64,000 nt of DNA from the NCBI GenBank assembly GCA_002105175.1, contig MCGE01000046.1:1-64000 (forward strand). Direction: 5' to 3'. Origin of the DNA: Absidia repens. Its lineage: Eukaryota; Mucoromycota; Mucoromycetes; Mucorales; Cunninghamellaceae. Shown here piece by piece: positions 45,900 through 57,444 of the stretch; position 1 is the stretch's first letter, and every line of letters begins with the position of its first letter. The position numbers and the translations under genes are program-made. Below the pieces are notes generated by a model. The model saw only the letters and a list, made by a program, of their open reading frames with translations, did not search any database and was not told the origin of the DNA.

Positions 45900-48800
45900 C
45901 AAACGATTTACAGCCAAAATTCATCTCTATGATCCAGATGTTATTATTGGACATGGGTTCTCCCGATTTACATTGGATGTGCTACTACATAGAATAAAGG
46001 CGTGCAACATTCCATTTTGGCATAAACTAGGACGTATCCGTTGGAAAAGGTAAGAGGGAAAACAAAGGATCAAGAACTAATGCTCGTTTATTAACTTCCC
46101 TTTTGTGTGTAAACCAACAGGAAACCACAACTTCAGTTCGGTCCAGGTGGGATGGGTATCTCTACACCAAAGGAAAAGGCATTATTGACCGGTCGACTGG
46201 TCTGCGATACTATGGTGGCATGCAGAACGCTCATTCAAGCCAAATCATACCATTTGTCCTCGTTGGCTGAAACACAGTTGGGAATTAAACGGGCAGAAGA
46301 TAACACTGTCATATCAGGGGATGCATCATTGGATGGCAAATCAAAATCAATCATATTCTTGGCGAAACACTGTTGGATGGATTCTTACCTTGCAATGGCT
46401 CTTCTCTTTAAGTTTCAAGTCCTGCCACTATCCAAAAAATTGACCAACATTGCTGGTAATCTTTGGTCAAGGTCTCTGGAAGGCTCAAGAATGAATAGAA
46501 ACGAATATTTGCTACTACATGAATTTCATCGAATGAAGTATATCTGCCCTGATAAGGTACGTTCTGAATTCCATGGAATCGAATTGGAAGGTCTGATGGA
46601 AGCAGTGAATGACAATGGTAAGAAATTGCATGTTTTGTGAAACTTGTAAAATGATAGCGAGTCTCATTCCTTTTTTATTTCATTTTTTACTTTTATAGAA
46701 CTAGTGGAACCATCGGAAGTTAACAAACGCACAAAGACGGCAAAAAAGCAACCTTCTTATGGTGGTGGTCTCGTGCTGGAACCCAAGACTGGTCTTTACG
46801 AAAAATTTGTCGTGCTTTTGGATTTCAACAGTTTGTACCCAAGTATCATCCAGGAATTCAATATATGCTTTACAACTGTTGCTAAGATAAAGGTATTTGA
46901 AAATGAATAATAGATGCATAAACATGATATACTAATTATTTCTGCTATCTTGTGGATATATATATATATATATATATATATACGAAGGTTGGTGAAGATG
47001 ATCTTCTCTCGAATATTCCAGATCCTGATATACCCATGGGTGTATTACCACGACTCATGAAACGCATGGTTGATGAACGCAAGCAAATTAAAAACCGAAT
47101 GAAAATACCAGGTTTAGAAGAAAGCAAATCGACTCAGGTACACTTGAAAGGATAGTTGGACACAATGCACGGTTAAAACTGAAGTCACATTTCATTTATT
47201 ATAGTATGATATTGAACAAAATGCACTTAAACTAACGGCGAATAGTTTGTACGGAAGTTTGGGATCTGGATTCTCGCGGTTCCAAGCAAAACATCTGGCA
47301 GCAATGATTACTTCTCAGGGGCGCTCGATTTTGCGGGAAACTGTAGATTCTGTCGAACAGCAATTGGATATGGATGTGGTATACGGTGATACCGACTCTA
47401 TCATGGTGTCAACAACGGAATGTACTGTGGAAAAAGCCCAAGAAGCGGCAAAATTGGTGCAGACTTTGATCAATGGAAAATATCGACTACTAGAACTTGG
47501 CATTGACGGCTATTTCAGACGGTTACTCATCCTGGGCAAGAAGAACTATGCGTCTCTAACCCTTACTAGACAAGAAAACGAACCAAACCCCTGGGTGGGA
47601 TCAATTAGGCCGAAAGGATCAAGTATTATTCGAAAGGATGTCTGTGAAGTGTCTCTATATGCTACGATGTAAGTAAAACAAAATGAAAAACAAACAGGTA
47701 TACTTATGTTCGTATAAATCTTATCATTTTTAGGCGTGTGCTCAAGACTATTTTATCGAGTGACTCCAACAAAATGGTGTCTGTACATAAACTTCTGAAA
47801 AAAATCGACCGTCTTGTCCGAACAGGGGATGTGCCATTGACCAAGTATGCTCTTTACAAGGTAACTTCTTTTGATAGATTACAACAAAAGGCGGCATACT
47901 TACATTTTACTTTCACATCTATACAATGCCGTTATATTTTTTGATGTTTAGCAATTGACAAAAGATCTCGATAAATATACCAGCGCCAAAGGTCAGGTCC
48001 ATATCCAAACAGCTTTGAAACTGCGAAAATCGGGTCATATTCTAAAAGCCGGGGACACTGTCGTCTATGTGATTTGTATTACTGATGATGAAAGCAATGC
48101 AACCATGGCTGATAAGGCGATTCCTATTGCCGAAGCGGAAAACAAAAACTACTCGATAGGTAAGAAAGCATTATCACGTAGAATATTGGAATTTATTTTG
48201 ACTGATGAGGTTGGGGGTATTTTTCTATATATTTAGATTATGATTGGTATCTTCGCCACGAAATATTACCTTCTGTCACACGGCTGTGTGAGTCTGTAAT
48301 GGATACCAGCGGATTTGCTCCGTGCCTGGGACTTGACGTGGAAAAAAAGTGGTCTGATCGCGTACGGGAACAACAACAACGGCGACTGCGTCATACAAAA
48401 CAACTGATGCAACAAGATAAGGATGATTTTGTAGCTTTCAAGATGCTGGATCGAAAAAGTGGCGCTCGACCATTCATGTTACTCTGCCAGCATTGTAGGA
48501 ATCAAGTGGAATTCAAGGGTTACACACGATACAAGAAGGATGAAGGTTGGACCTGTGGAATGCAATGTCAAAAGTGTCGGCGCATGATGACTACTGCTAG
48601 TATATCCGTGCAACTGGTGCAGGCTATTCGCTATTACATCAAACTCTATTATCAAGGCTGGTTGTGCTGCCAAGAGTTGGATTGTGATTATCGAACCCGT
48701 GATTGCAATATACATTGTATGAATCCAGGTGGCTGCAACGGTCTCCTTGTCCGAGAAGTAAGTAAAATAGGTATAAAAAAAAAATACAAAAAGGATTGTA

Positions 48801-49162
48801 TTGAATAACACTTTTATAATAATTATTATTATGGCTAGTATTCCGATGATATGCTTTATTCTCAACTGCTATACTTTGATGGCCTCTTTGATACGAGTAA
48901 GGACACATCACTGAATGAAGATATGGACGAGCGTGGTAAGTAATATAGAGTAAACCCTTGATTCAAGCTAATGATGTCGACATTTACAAATAATTATTAT
49001 ATGATCTTTTCTTTTTTAGGAACATCCAGACAAGCCATTGTGGATCAATACGGTCAAGCATATGAAATCCTTCAAAAAACGGTTCGGAAATATTTAGATA
49101 GATGTGGCTACCGTTATGTAGATATTAGTGATTATGTTGATGAATATGATGATACTCAATAA
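43383..49162 (+). CDS. POL1: DNA polymerase alpha catalytic subunit, N-terminus not found
   Basis: Eighteen exons: 43383-43446, 43526-43581, 43645-44577, 44645-44744, 44848-45030, 45122-45276, 45351-45540, 45619-45804, 45914-46049, 46121-46617, 46699-46892, 46988-47137, 47205-47668, 47734-47860, 47952-48159, 48237-48757, 48839-48935, 49020-49162, all in phase, give 1467 residues. Motif A is [17 protein letters not shown], the fingers lysine is in KLTANSLYG, and motif C is YGDTDS, so catalysis should be possible. Two C-terminal cysteine clusters (CQHC...CQKC; CCQELDC...CNIHC) should bind zinc and the B subunit. With primase it starts nuclear DNA replication. The first block looks like an internal exon (long T run plus CAG before it). 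The first ATG inside it is at 43428, giving 1452 aa. The conserved acidic N-terminal segment of the family is absent. Confidence 0.92.
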
Positions 49163-49621
49163 AAGAATCGATTTTTGTATATTATTGTATTTTTTGTGTG
49201 TTCTATAGTATTGGAAATTTTTTGTGGTGATGGCTGGAGAAAAATGCATGCCAACAACCGATGTGCGGACTTTCAACAAAATGTGCTGTAAAAGGTTTAC
49301 TTCCTTTTTCGACACATTATTTTTTGTTTTCTGCCTCTTTTATATTTTATATATTTATCTATTACAGCTATCGACGATTGCTTCTTCTTTTTTCTGCTCC
49401 ATCAACAAACAACAACATAGGGATCACATTCTTGGTCTTTTCTCTTTGACTTCTCACTACGAATCCAGCCGATCTTTCCATTGAATTGTCTCCTCAAACG
49501 TAAGACGGTCTACAGCAATGATTACCATTTTTATAATATTCCATCTTATACGGTATTAATGTCTCTGCTTCTTCTTTTCTTCATGTTGTCTCTATAGCCC
49601 TATGCTTACAACAGGATTTCA
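49163..49621. other. Intergenic, F-box gene promoter
   Basis: AT-rich region with CT-rich blocks. An upstream ATG at 49601 opens a seven-codon frame (MLTTGFQ) that overlaps the main start, so it could act as a short upstream ORF if transcribed. Confidence 0.4.
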
Positions 49622-51609
49622 ATGAAGAACTCACTATCGAAACGAGATCGTAAAGCGCTTTCCCACAATACCAGCGACAATGAGAGACCCACTTCTCCAC
49701 TGCGGTTTTCTTCTCGACCTCCGTATCCATCAGCTTCAACATTGACACCAACTCTTCAATCTATGTGCTCCTCATCCATTGACAATAACCATGATTTTGA
49801 TTCCAGAAGCAGCAACAACGTTGGTCCAGGCAACACTAACGACAATAACAACAGCAGGAAATCTCAACGTTTGCTAGGTTATGAAATTTGTCCCAGGCGG
49901 TCTTCGTCGACAACGACAACGGCAGCGGCAACAGAAGCGGGTAAAACTACCAAAACTCAAGGAACTCGCCGACGTATTCCGCCCTTGGGATATCATGTAT
50001 CAACATCATCGTCACCACTGCCACCATTGAAGGACAGTTCTACTATCAGGAACGATGAATTTTTCCAAGCGGGTCAGAAAAAAGGTAATCTGATAACATA
50101 CCCAAAAGCAAAGAAAAATTTGATTGTACCACATTTACCACATTCATCATTTTACTTACTGTTAATACCTTCCTTTTGCCTGTATAGATTTGATCAGCCG
50201 ACTTCCATACGAACTGATCTGCCAGGTGCTTTCGCATCTGGACGTGTATTCCTTACTGGCACTTGGGCAGGTGGATCGACGGTGGCGAGGGATTACTATG
50301 GTTGGTGACGAATGGCACCGTAGGATGCAACAGCGAGGATGGCCACTCTACTTTCCTTCCCATTGGCAGTTTTATTTGACATCAGCGGATCAGATCGATT
50401 GGCGTTATTGGTACTTGCAGCGATGGCGATTATCAGAGCGTTGGCGGTTAGGCCATGTGACGGCGCATTATCTCCTGGGTCATAGTGATAGTGTCTATTG
50501 TGTACAGTTTGACGATCGGAAAATCATCTCTGGTAGCCGTGATAATACGATCAAAATTTGGAACGCCAAAACATATCAATGTGCCCATACTCTCTCTGGT
50601 CATGAAGGAAGTGTGCTTTGTTTGCAATACAATCGTCGCCATTTGGTGTCTGGCTCATCCGATGCGACTGTGATTGTCTGGTGTATGCAAACTTTACATA
50701 TGCTAATGCGGATCAGGGTAAGAAAAAGAAAAACTCACACTCAATGCTTCTTCAGGAAAAGTACAGGATGATGATGGGTGAACTAACAATTTTTTTTTCT
50801 TTTTTACCTTTTCTTCCTTCCAATTACAACATTAGGGTCATACGGCAAAAGTATCAGACGTTTGCTTCAATGAAGACTATATTGTCAGTGGGTCCAAAGA
50901 CTCGACGATTAGGATCTCCTCCTTGAAAACCGGTGATTTGATTCGGGTGATTCATGCTCATAATGGTCCTGTGAACTCAGTGAAGCTATTTGAAAACAAA
51001 ATTGTCTCGGGATCAAGGGAGACCGTAATTAAGATGTGGGATATCGACACGGGGGCATGTTTGCGGACATTCACTGGTCATACGAATGGGCTTGCGTGTA
51101 TTCAATTTGATGGCAACACTATTGTTAGTGGAGCTAATGATCAAACGATCAAGGTTTGGAATGCTGAGGTAATATATGAAACAAAAAATAAAAAATAAAA
51201 AACTGAAATAAAGATAAAATACAAGCGTATGACTAATGTCTCAATCGATTTTACCCGTAGACTGGAGAATGCATGACTACTTGTGAAGGTAATACAAAAA
51301 CTAATGTAAAATAGTAGGGAAAAGTGATATGCTGAATATTTAACCTCCTTGTTTTTAATAGGTCATACGGGATTGGTACGTGCAGTCAGCTTTGCAAAAA
51401 CCCGGATTGTTTCAAGTGGCTACGACCAAAGCATTCGTGTATGGGACGCAACAACTGCTACTTGCCTACTCAACTTTCAAAGTGGACATACCAGCTGGAT
51501 CTTTGATGTAAAGTTTGACGACAAGCGTATCATTAGTTCAAGTCAAGATGGAAGAATACTTGTGATGGACTTTGCTCAAGATTTGGATACTAGATTCATT
51601 TGCCGTTGA
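49622..51609 (+). CDS. F-box/WD40 substrate adaptor (SCF ubiquitin ligase)
   Basis: Five exons: 49622-50084, 50188-50717, 50836-51168, 51261-51288, 51362-51609, giving 533 aa. A Ser-rich N-terminus of about 155 residues precedes an F-box (DLISRLPYELICQVLSHLD, about residues 155-195). Seven WD40 repeats follow, beginning at GHSDSVYCVQF and ending at SSQDGRILVMDF. Typical repeat ends are GSRDNTIKIW, GANDQTIKVW and GYDQSIRVW. By family (Met30, Cdc4 and related proteins) the F-box binds Skp1 and the propeller binds a phosphorylated substrate. The substrate is unknown. Exon 4 is only 28 bases and encodes the strand between two repeats. Confidence 0.92.
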
Positions 51610-52235
51610 CACCTCCTGCCCAACAAAAATACCACCAATTGTCATTCATACTTTGTACACGCATCAACATTCTGTATTTTATTATTATCATCTAGTCAAT
51701 TACATACATATATTATCTGTTGTATACATTATTCATTTTTATTTTTATTCTACTTGCGTTATTTTGCACTTATGATATTCTCTTCTCTTTTTATACTGCG
51801 TCACTAGTTTATATATTCCATTTCCTTATACATATACTCATTCTTATTATTATATTGTTTATATACTTTATATATATAGCATATTTTATCTGTCCTGTAA
51901 TAAAATCTGCCTGTATGATGAGGATTTTTTGATAATGTTTTATCAATAGCCCGGTCATACAGCACTTCCAATATTATTCTATGAAGCACTGTTGTTTTAT
52001 TCGTGTTAATATATGTAATAAGTGGAAACAGCAAATGACGGGATTTTATTTTTCTATAAACGATCAAGGGTTTACTGTTTTTGCAACAGAATATCAAGAT
52101 GGTACGATATGCTTGTATAGAGGCTGTTGACACCGTATTTTTTAGCATATATCATCAAGCTTTTTTTCCCTATTATTTTATATTCCTTTGCGGATTTTTA
52201 TCCATCAACAACAACACTATTTAACACCACAGAAC
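51610..52235. other. Intergenic, T-rich 3' flank
   Basis: AT-rich 3' region of the F-box gene, with AATAAA near 51898. No gene is supported. Confidence 0.5.
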
Positions 52236-52560
52236 ATATTTCAAATCCCGCACACGTGAATGTTTAATTTTTCGCTTTCTCTTTTCTTTCCATTTCTTTT
52301 CTCTTTTTTTTCACCATTCAACGTTTACGAGGTTATATTGATCTTAGATTAGTGTCAGGACTAGTTTAAAAGGGTTTTTAGCTCAGGAATTACAACATGC
52401 ATGGGGAAACCCTTTCATTTTGGATTCAGAATTCAGGAATCAGTGCCACTTATATACGACTCCATTAGTTTAATTTAGTGCTAGTTTGTCCGTAGTTTGC
52501 ATCTTTATCAAAATAAAACTGTTTTTTCTTACATCTTTCAATACAAAAATATCTTACTAG
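52236..52560 (+). repeat. Dispersed repeat, copy G (end plus body)
   Basis: Starts with TTCAAATCCCGCACACGTG at about 52237, then a pyrimidine tract and the body with AAAGGGTTTTTAG / GGGGAAACCCTTT at about 52370-52410. The TTAGTTTAATTTAGTGCTAG block follows, then AATAAAA at about 52512. The tail modules are lost; a 24-base T run follows at 52589-52612. Confidence 0.78.
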
Positions 52561-52992
52561 CCTTCTTAAGGTCTTGTGCAATTGATCTTTTTTTTTTTTT
52601 TTTTTTTTTTTTCTACCACGCACCATTGGAATGGTGTTAGCAATTGTTATGCTTCAATAAAGGAGGGGGGGGGGACGATCGCATGTTGGTAAAATAATGA
52701 AGTCCTACATTGTCGCCTGCTAAGGTGAAAAATGATAAAGGTGCCTTATTCCATCGAAACCCACATATTAACAAACTTTCCCTCGGTCCTCTGACACCCA
52801 ACAGATAGATTTTTTGGAAGTGAAAATTGAGAGCGTTCTAAGTCATGCCCTTCCGGACTGTTGAGGAGGTGAAAATTTACAATGACCAAGGTTTACTTGA
52901 CGTTTTTACAAAACTGCATCATAATAATATATAAATAAATAATATACATATAAAGTAATAATAAATAGCTACAGATTTCCAATGAATGGAAT
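52561..52992. other. Intergenic
   Basis: Holds a 24-base T run (52589-52612) and a G run near 52665-52674. No gene is supported. Confidence 0.5.
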
Positions 52993-53811
52993 TTAGGTCG
53001 TCACTAAGAGAATATTGTTTTCCTCTATTGCCAAATCTTTTGTGGCTTGAAATTGATTTATCGCATTCACGCAAATGCCAGTTCTTGACAATGATTGTTT
53101 GGATTTGAATTTTCGAGCATGAAGATGAACGATCCCTTTTTTTGCCAAAAAAAAAAAAAAAAAAAGGTTAAGTGGGGTGATCAAGAGGGTATTTTTTTTG
53201 GTTGTTTCAGAGTACATACCATAAAACCAATAAAGATGTAATGGTAAAATGGCTAGGGCGATACACCAAAGAGAACGTATATGATGATAGTGTTTCAAGC
53301 GATGAATCATAAAGGTATGAAGCACCAGGCGTAAAGCAAAAAAGGTGAAGGCAAACATGCGATCAGAACGCCAGGGTGGATGGAGTGCACCTAGCGCCAA
53401 AATTAATGTGGGAAATTCCAACACCGAAGCACATACGAAAAAGGAAGGGATCCGGCAGTATAAAAACCATGTCAGTAGGATCAAGTAGATAGAATGATGC
53501 AGCCATCCAGTCACCCATGTTATTCTTTGTCGATAATATCTCTGTCCTAAGCATAAATCCAATGCAAGATATACCTGAAAGAAACACACCAGGGCAATGT
53601 CTTTGGAAGTATTTTGTGTTAACCACTGCATATCATAGCCACTCCTCCAAAAATGAAATATTCCCGGTAGCGAGGTGATTGAGCAGATCATACTGCTAAT
53701 AAATGTTAAAACCCAACTGAGTTGTTTTTCAGTGCTGACGATAAACTTCTTAGAGATCGAGAAACATAAAACCAAGAAAATAATACTGGTACAGTAGTAG
53801 TGTAAGATCAT
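52993..53811 (-). CDS. TLC-domain multi-pass membrane protein
   Basis: Two exons, 53811-53220 and 53135-52993, give 244 aa. There are about six hydrophobic segments, the first at residues 5-20. The central part VTGWLHHSIYLILLTWFL ... VLEFPTLILALGALHP, with paired His and a Glu, matches TLC (TRAM-LAG1-CLN8/TMEM56-type) proteins, which sit in the ER and act in lipid handling or ceramide-related chemistry. The catalytic HH of true ceramide synthases is only partly echoed, so the activity is unknown. The intron is a multiple of three; if retained, 28 residues are inserted without a frameshift. The acceptor AAAAAAAG is weak. Confidence 0.75.
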   Translation of the reverse strand: MILHYYCTSIIFLVLCFSISKKFIVSTEKQLSWVLTFISSMICSITSLPGIFHFWRSGYDMQWLTQNTSKDIALVCFFQVYLALDLCLGQRYYRQRITWVTGWLHHSIYLILLTWFLYCRIPSFFVCASVLEFPTLILALGALHPPWRSDRMFAFTFFALRLVLHTFMIHRLKHYHHIRSLWCIALAILPLHLYWFYGMYSETTKKNTLLITPLNLFFFFFLAKKGIVHLHARKFKSKQSLSRTGICVNAINQFQATKDLAIEENNILLVTT

Positions 53812-54030
53812 TTCAGTGATTGATTGTATGATGGTTCCCTAAAAGTAAAATTGATTATGAAAGAGAGAGCGAGAGGGTAAGAAAAAAAAAAGAGAGAGAA
53901 ATACTATATAAATGATAGGTATTTAACCATCATCAGTATTTGATTTTTATTTTATTTAAAAAAAAGGAGAATAAAGTTCAGCCTACTGGCCAAACGACTT
54001 TTGTATCATTCGCCAAGAATACCTCTTCTG

Positions 54031-54035
54031 ATTGG
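54031..54035 (-). promoter_or_regulatory. CCAAT box upstream of the TLC gene
   Basis: The minus strand reads GGCACCCAATCAGAAG about 220 bases upstream of the TLC-domain start. It shares the CCAATCAG core with the site upstream of iPGM. Confidence 0.35.
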
Positions 54036-55291
54036 GTGCCTGCATAGATCAGAGAAAGCAAAAAATATTCAACGTGCACATATCATCTGCTATCGTCTAT
54101 CGTTCAATGTCAACCCTTCAATTTGTCTCATGTTTGCAACCCTCCTCTTTTCATTTTATTTATATAATATATACAACTTGCACAGCTTAATGTGTTTGGT
54201 TTGCATAAATTGACATTGAAAGTCCGGTATTTTTGGGGTCATTTTTTTTTTATTATTTTTTTCTTCTTCTTTACTGATTGGCAATACAAAGGTAAGGGAA
54301 AGATAAAACACTTTTATACTATCATCAGTGTACTTATATGCTTGTATGTAGATGACGATACCACTTCTTCACTTTTACAATTGAATTGCTCTCGTGCTGC
54401 TTTTTGACAATATTACTCACATCATGATGAACACGCCAAAGAAAAGATACTATTATTTTTGTACCATGAACACTATTGAATTCACTAGTTTATTTTGCAA
54501 ATAGTCAGAGATCCACCAATTTGGTTTTCTTCCTCCCCATTGTGTTTCGAAAGCCATGTAGTGTGTAAAGATAGGAACAACCATGCGCTGCATGCATTTT
54601 TGGGATGATACTAGTTGACGGGCCGGCCGCCCTACACATCGTACAGTGCTGTTTTGGAACATCGATTGTCAGTTTGTTGAAAGATCCATAGCCCTCTCCC
54701 AAAATACTTGATCTAGCAAATCCCCTTCAGTGCTTCGTCTTCCTCTCTATGATATCTATATTGTGCTTTGGGTTTCAGTTGGTTAGGATGAAATATATTG
54801 GTAGTATAGTATTAGTATTAAGTATCGGTTACTGTAGCCGTAGTGATGGACTGATTTTTTTATTTTACCTTTTTTTTAAATAAAAAATCCGCTTTTTATT
54901 ATTATTCACAAATACCATATCTGTCTGATGAATATTATGATGATGATGTTGGTAGATGGTGACGGTGACGGTGACAGTGACAGTGATGATGAAACGGGAT
55001 TGATTTAATGTTGTATATGTGTAATATCTGCTCGGCTAATTATCACGTTCTTTTTCTGACTGATGATGTTGGGAGTCTGTGAGTTGTTTGTCAAACCCCA
55101 ATTAGGGTCCAATGTGGATCCACCGACCGCACATTTCGATAATTAAGCGCGTTCCTTGAAAAAAGGTGGAATCTGATAGATGGGAGATGGTGTGATCCTC
55201 CAATGATTGGATGATATTGTTCATCAAAAATTTTCATTGGATGAATGGAAGATTCTCAGGTGGCTGGGGTCTCCCCCCAAATTTATTCACC

Positions 55292-55297
55292 TATAAA
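55292..55297 (+). promoter_or_regulatory. TATA box of SAM synthetase
   Basis: TATAAA lies 117-122 bases before the ATG, followed by a long pyrimidine tract (55316-55365) and a CACC leader. This fits a strongly expressed fungal gene. Confidence 0.55.
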
Positions 55298-55413
55298 TCA
55301 ATGTCCGTTGGCTCTCCTTTTTTTTCCTTTCTTTTTTTTTTTTCCTTTCCTTTTTTTTTTTTCTCTCGAAAACTCCCCCACTTTCTACACATATCACATA
55401 ATCTATCACCATC

Positions 55414-56638
55414 ATGAGCGAAACTTTCCTCTTCACTTCCGAATCTGTTGGCGAAGGTCATCCTGGTAAGTTTTGAAAATATCGGAACAAGGCAACTGAA
55501 GTGAAGCTCATCCAAGTTTATTTCCATGTCGTCTTTAGATAAGATCTGCGATCAAGTCTCTGATGCTATTTTAGATGCCTGTTTGGCTCAAGACCCTTTG
55601 TCCAAGGTTGCTTGTGAAACTGCTGCCAAGACCGGTATGATCATGGTGTTCGGTGAAATCACCACCAAGGCCAACCTCGACTACCAAAAGATTATCCGTA
55701 ACGCCATCAAGCAAATTGGTTACGATTCTTCCGACAAGGGCTTCGACTACAAGACCTGTAACGTTTTGGTTGCCATTGAACAACAATCCCCTGATATCTC
55801 ACAAGGTTTGGTCCAAAAGTCATTCAACATTGAAGATATTGGTGCTGGTGATCAAGGTATTGTGTTTGGTTATGCTACCGATGAAACCCCCGAAATGATG
55901 CCTTTGACTGTCGTCCTCTCCCACAAGCTCAACCGTCGTATGGCTGACCTCCGTCGTGATGGTACTCTCGCTTGGTTGCGCCCTGATTCCAAGACCCAAG
56001 TCACCATTGAATACAAGAAGGAAAACGGTGCCATGATTCCCTTACGTGTTGATACCATTGTCATCTCCGTCCAACACGCTGAAGAAATTTCCACCGAAGA
56101 CTTGCGCAAGGCCCTTATGGAACATGTTGTCAAGCCCGTTGTCCCTGCTCACTTGTTGAACGATAACACCATCTACCATATTCAACCTTCCGGCAAGTTC
56201 ATCATCGGTGGTCCTCAAGGTGATGCTGGTTTGACCGGTCGTAAGATTATTGTTGATACCTATGGTGGTTGGGGTGCTCACGGTGGTGGTGCTTTCTCTG
56301 GTAAGGATTGGTCTAAGGTCGATCGCTCCGGTGCTTATGCTGCTCGTTGGGTCGCCAAGTCTTTGATTAATGCCAAGTTGTGTCGTCGTGCTCTTGTTCA
56401 ATTCTCATACGCTATCGGTGTTGCTGAACCCCTCTCTGTGTTTGTTGATACCTATGGTACCTCCACTCGCTCCGAAAGTGAAATCCTCGACATCGTCAAG
56501 AAGAACTTCGATTTACGTCCTGGTGTTATCGTCAAGGAATTGGATCTCTTCCAACCTATTTACCAAAAGACTGCTGCCTATGGTCACTTTGGTCGTGAAG
56601 AATTTACTTGGGATCAACCCAAGGAACTCAAGTTCTAA
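55414..56638 (+). CDS. SAM2: S-adenosylmethionine synthetase
   Basis: Two exons, 55414-55465 and 55539-56638, give 383 aa, the usual length. The enzyme makes S-adenosylmethionine from ATP and methionine. Motifs are [19 protein letters not shown] (ATP and metal site, split by the intron after HP), [32 protein letters not shown] and [19 protein letters not shown] (P-loop-like). Codon use is highly biased (AAG, GTC, CTC, GGT), as in RPL12, consistent with high expression. A TATA box and pyrimidine tract lie just upstream. The symbol follows the yeast SAM1/SAM2 pair; which one it matches cannot be said. Confidence 0.97.
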
Positions 56639-57444
56639 ACCTTCTGGATCTGGACCTGGTGTTAGTTAGTATCCCCCCTTTTTTTATTGTTTGATTCATG
56701 TTTTCAACAAACTATCCCCATCACCCCCTCCCCCTCCAATTATATGATATCTCCCATACTATTCACATCACTTTTACTCAGCTTTATTCATTCTTGTCAT
56801 TTATCTTGTTCTTTTTTATTATTATTTTGCATCTTGTTAGATAATTTAATATTCTATTTTACATACTTTGTAACTTTTTTTTTTTTGACGTTCAACATCG
56901 TCAGCCGACATATTCTCCCGGTTGCAGGAGAAGGATTTCTTTACCTAATAAACTTTTTTTTTTGCTATTCAAATATATGCTAGTTGTTGTTTTTGTGGGA
57001 TAATTTCGGGGATATGGGGAAATGATGAGATTGCTTCACAATTAGAAAATGGATTGGGTGATTGGTTTGGGGCCTTTTGTTGTACTATGTGAATGGGAAA
57101 AATAGGATAATGCAGTATACACAACATTGGTAACGATATTTGATTTGGGTCAATTTTTTATTGAGTGAATGGGAAAAATATGATAATACGATGTACAAAA
57201 TCACCATAATAATAAATGAGACAGTGTAAATATTTGTGTAGTAAAAAAATAATAATGAAGGTGACCAAGTAATTCTAATCTAATGCAGACTATAGTGTTG
57301 TTATATCCAAAGAGGGGAAAAACAATCGAATTTGATGGCGCAGGTGATATTGATGCAAATGGCAAAATGGGTGATGATGTTGGCGCCATAATTGCAGTGG
57401 CATCATGTTGCAGATGTTTCCAACGGCCATGACGAATGATCATG
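56639..57444. other. Intergenic, SAM synthetase 3' flank
   Basis: T-rich 3' region with AATAAA near 56946 and two copies of a GTGAATGGGAAAAATA-type segment (about 57088 and 57164). No gene is supported. Confidence 0.45.

Larger units (their letters stand above)
53812..55413. other. Intergenic, TLC and SAM synthetase promoters
   Basis: A minus-strand CCAATCAG lies about 220 bases upstream of the TLC start. Tandem TGACGG/TGACAG hexamers lie at about 54958-54990. Two overlapping minus-strand frames at 54453-54702 look weakly coding but have no splice or motif support. No gene is called. Confidence 0.45.

Noticed and set aside
52236..52262. TTCAAATCCCGC in repeat ends resembles the T-loop and 3' T-stem of a tRNA
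   Set aside because: The 5' half of the T-stem is absent in every copy and no D or anticodon arms can be folded nearby, so it is not a tRNA or clear tRNA-derived SINE.
54453..54702. Two overlapping minus-strand frames with Cys and Trp residues
   Set aside because: They lack a good start or splice sites and resemble no family; a promoter region is the simpler reading.
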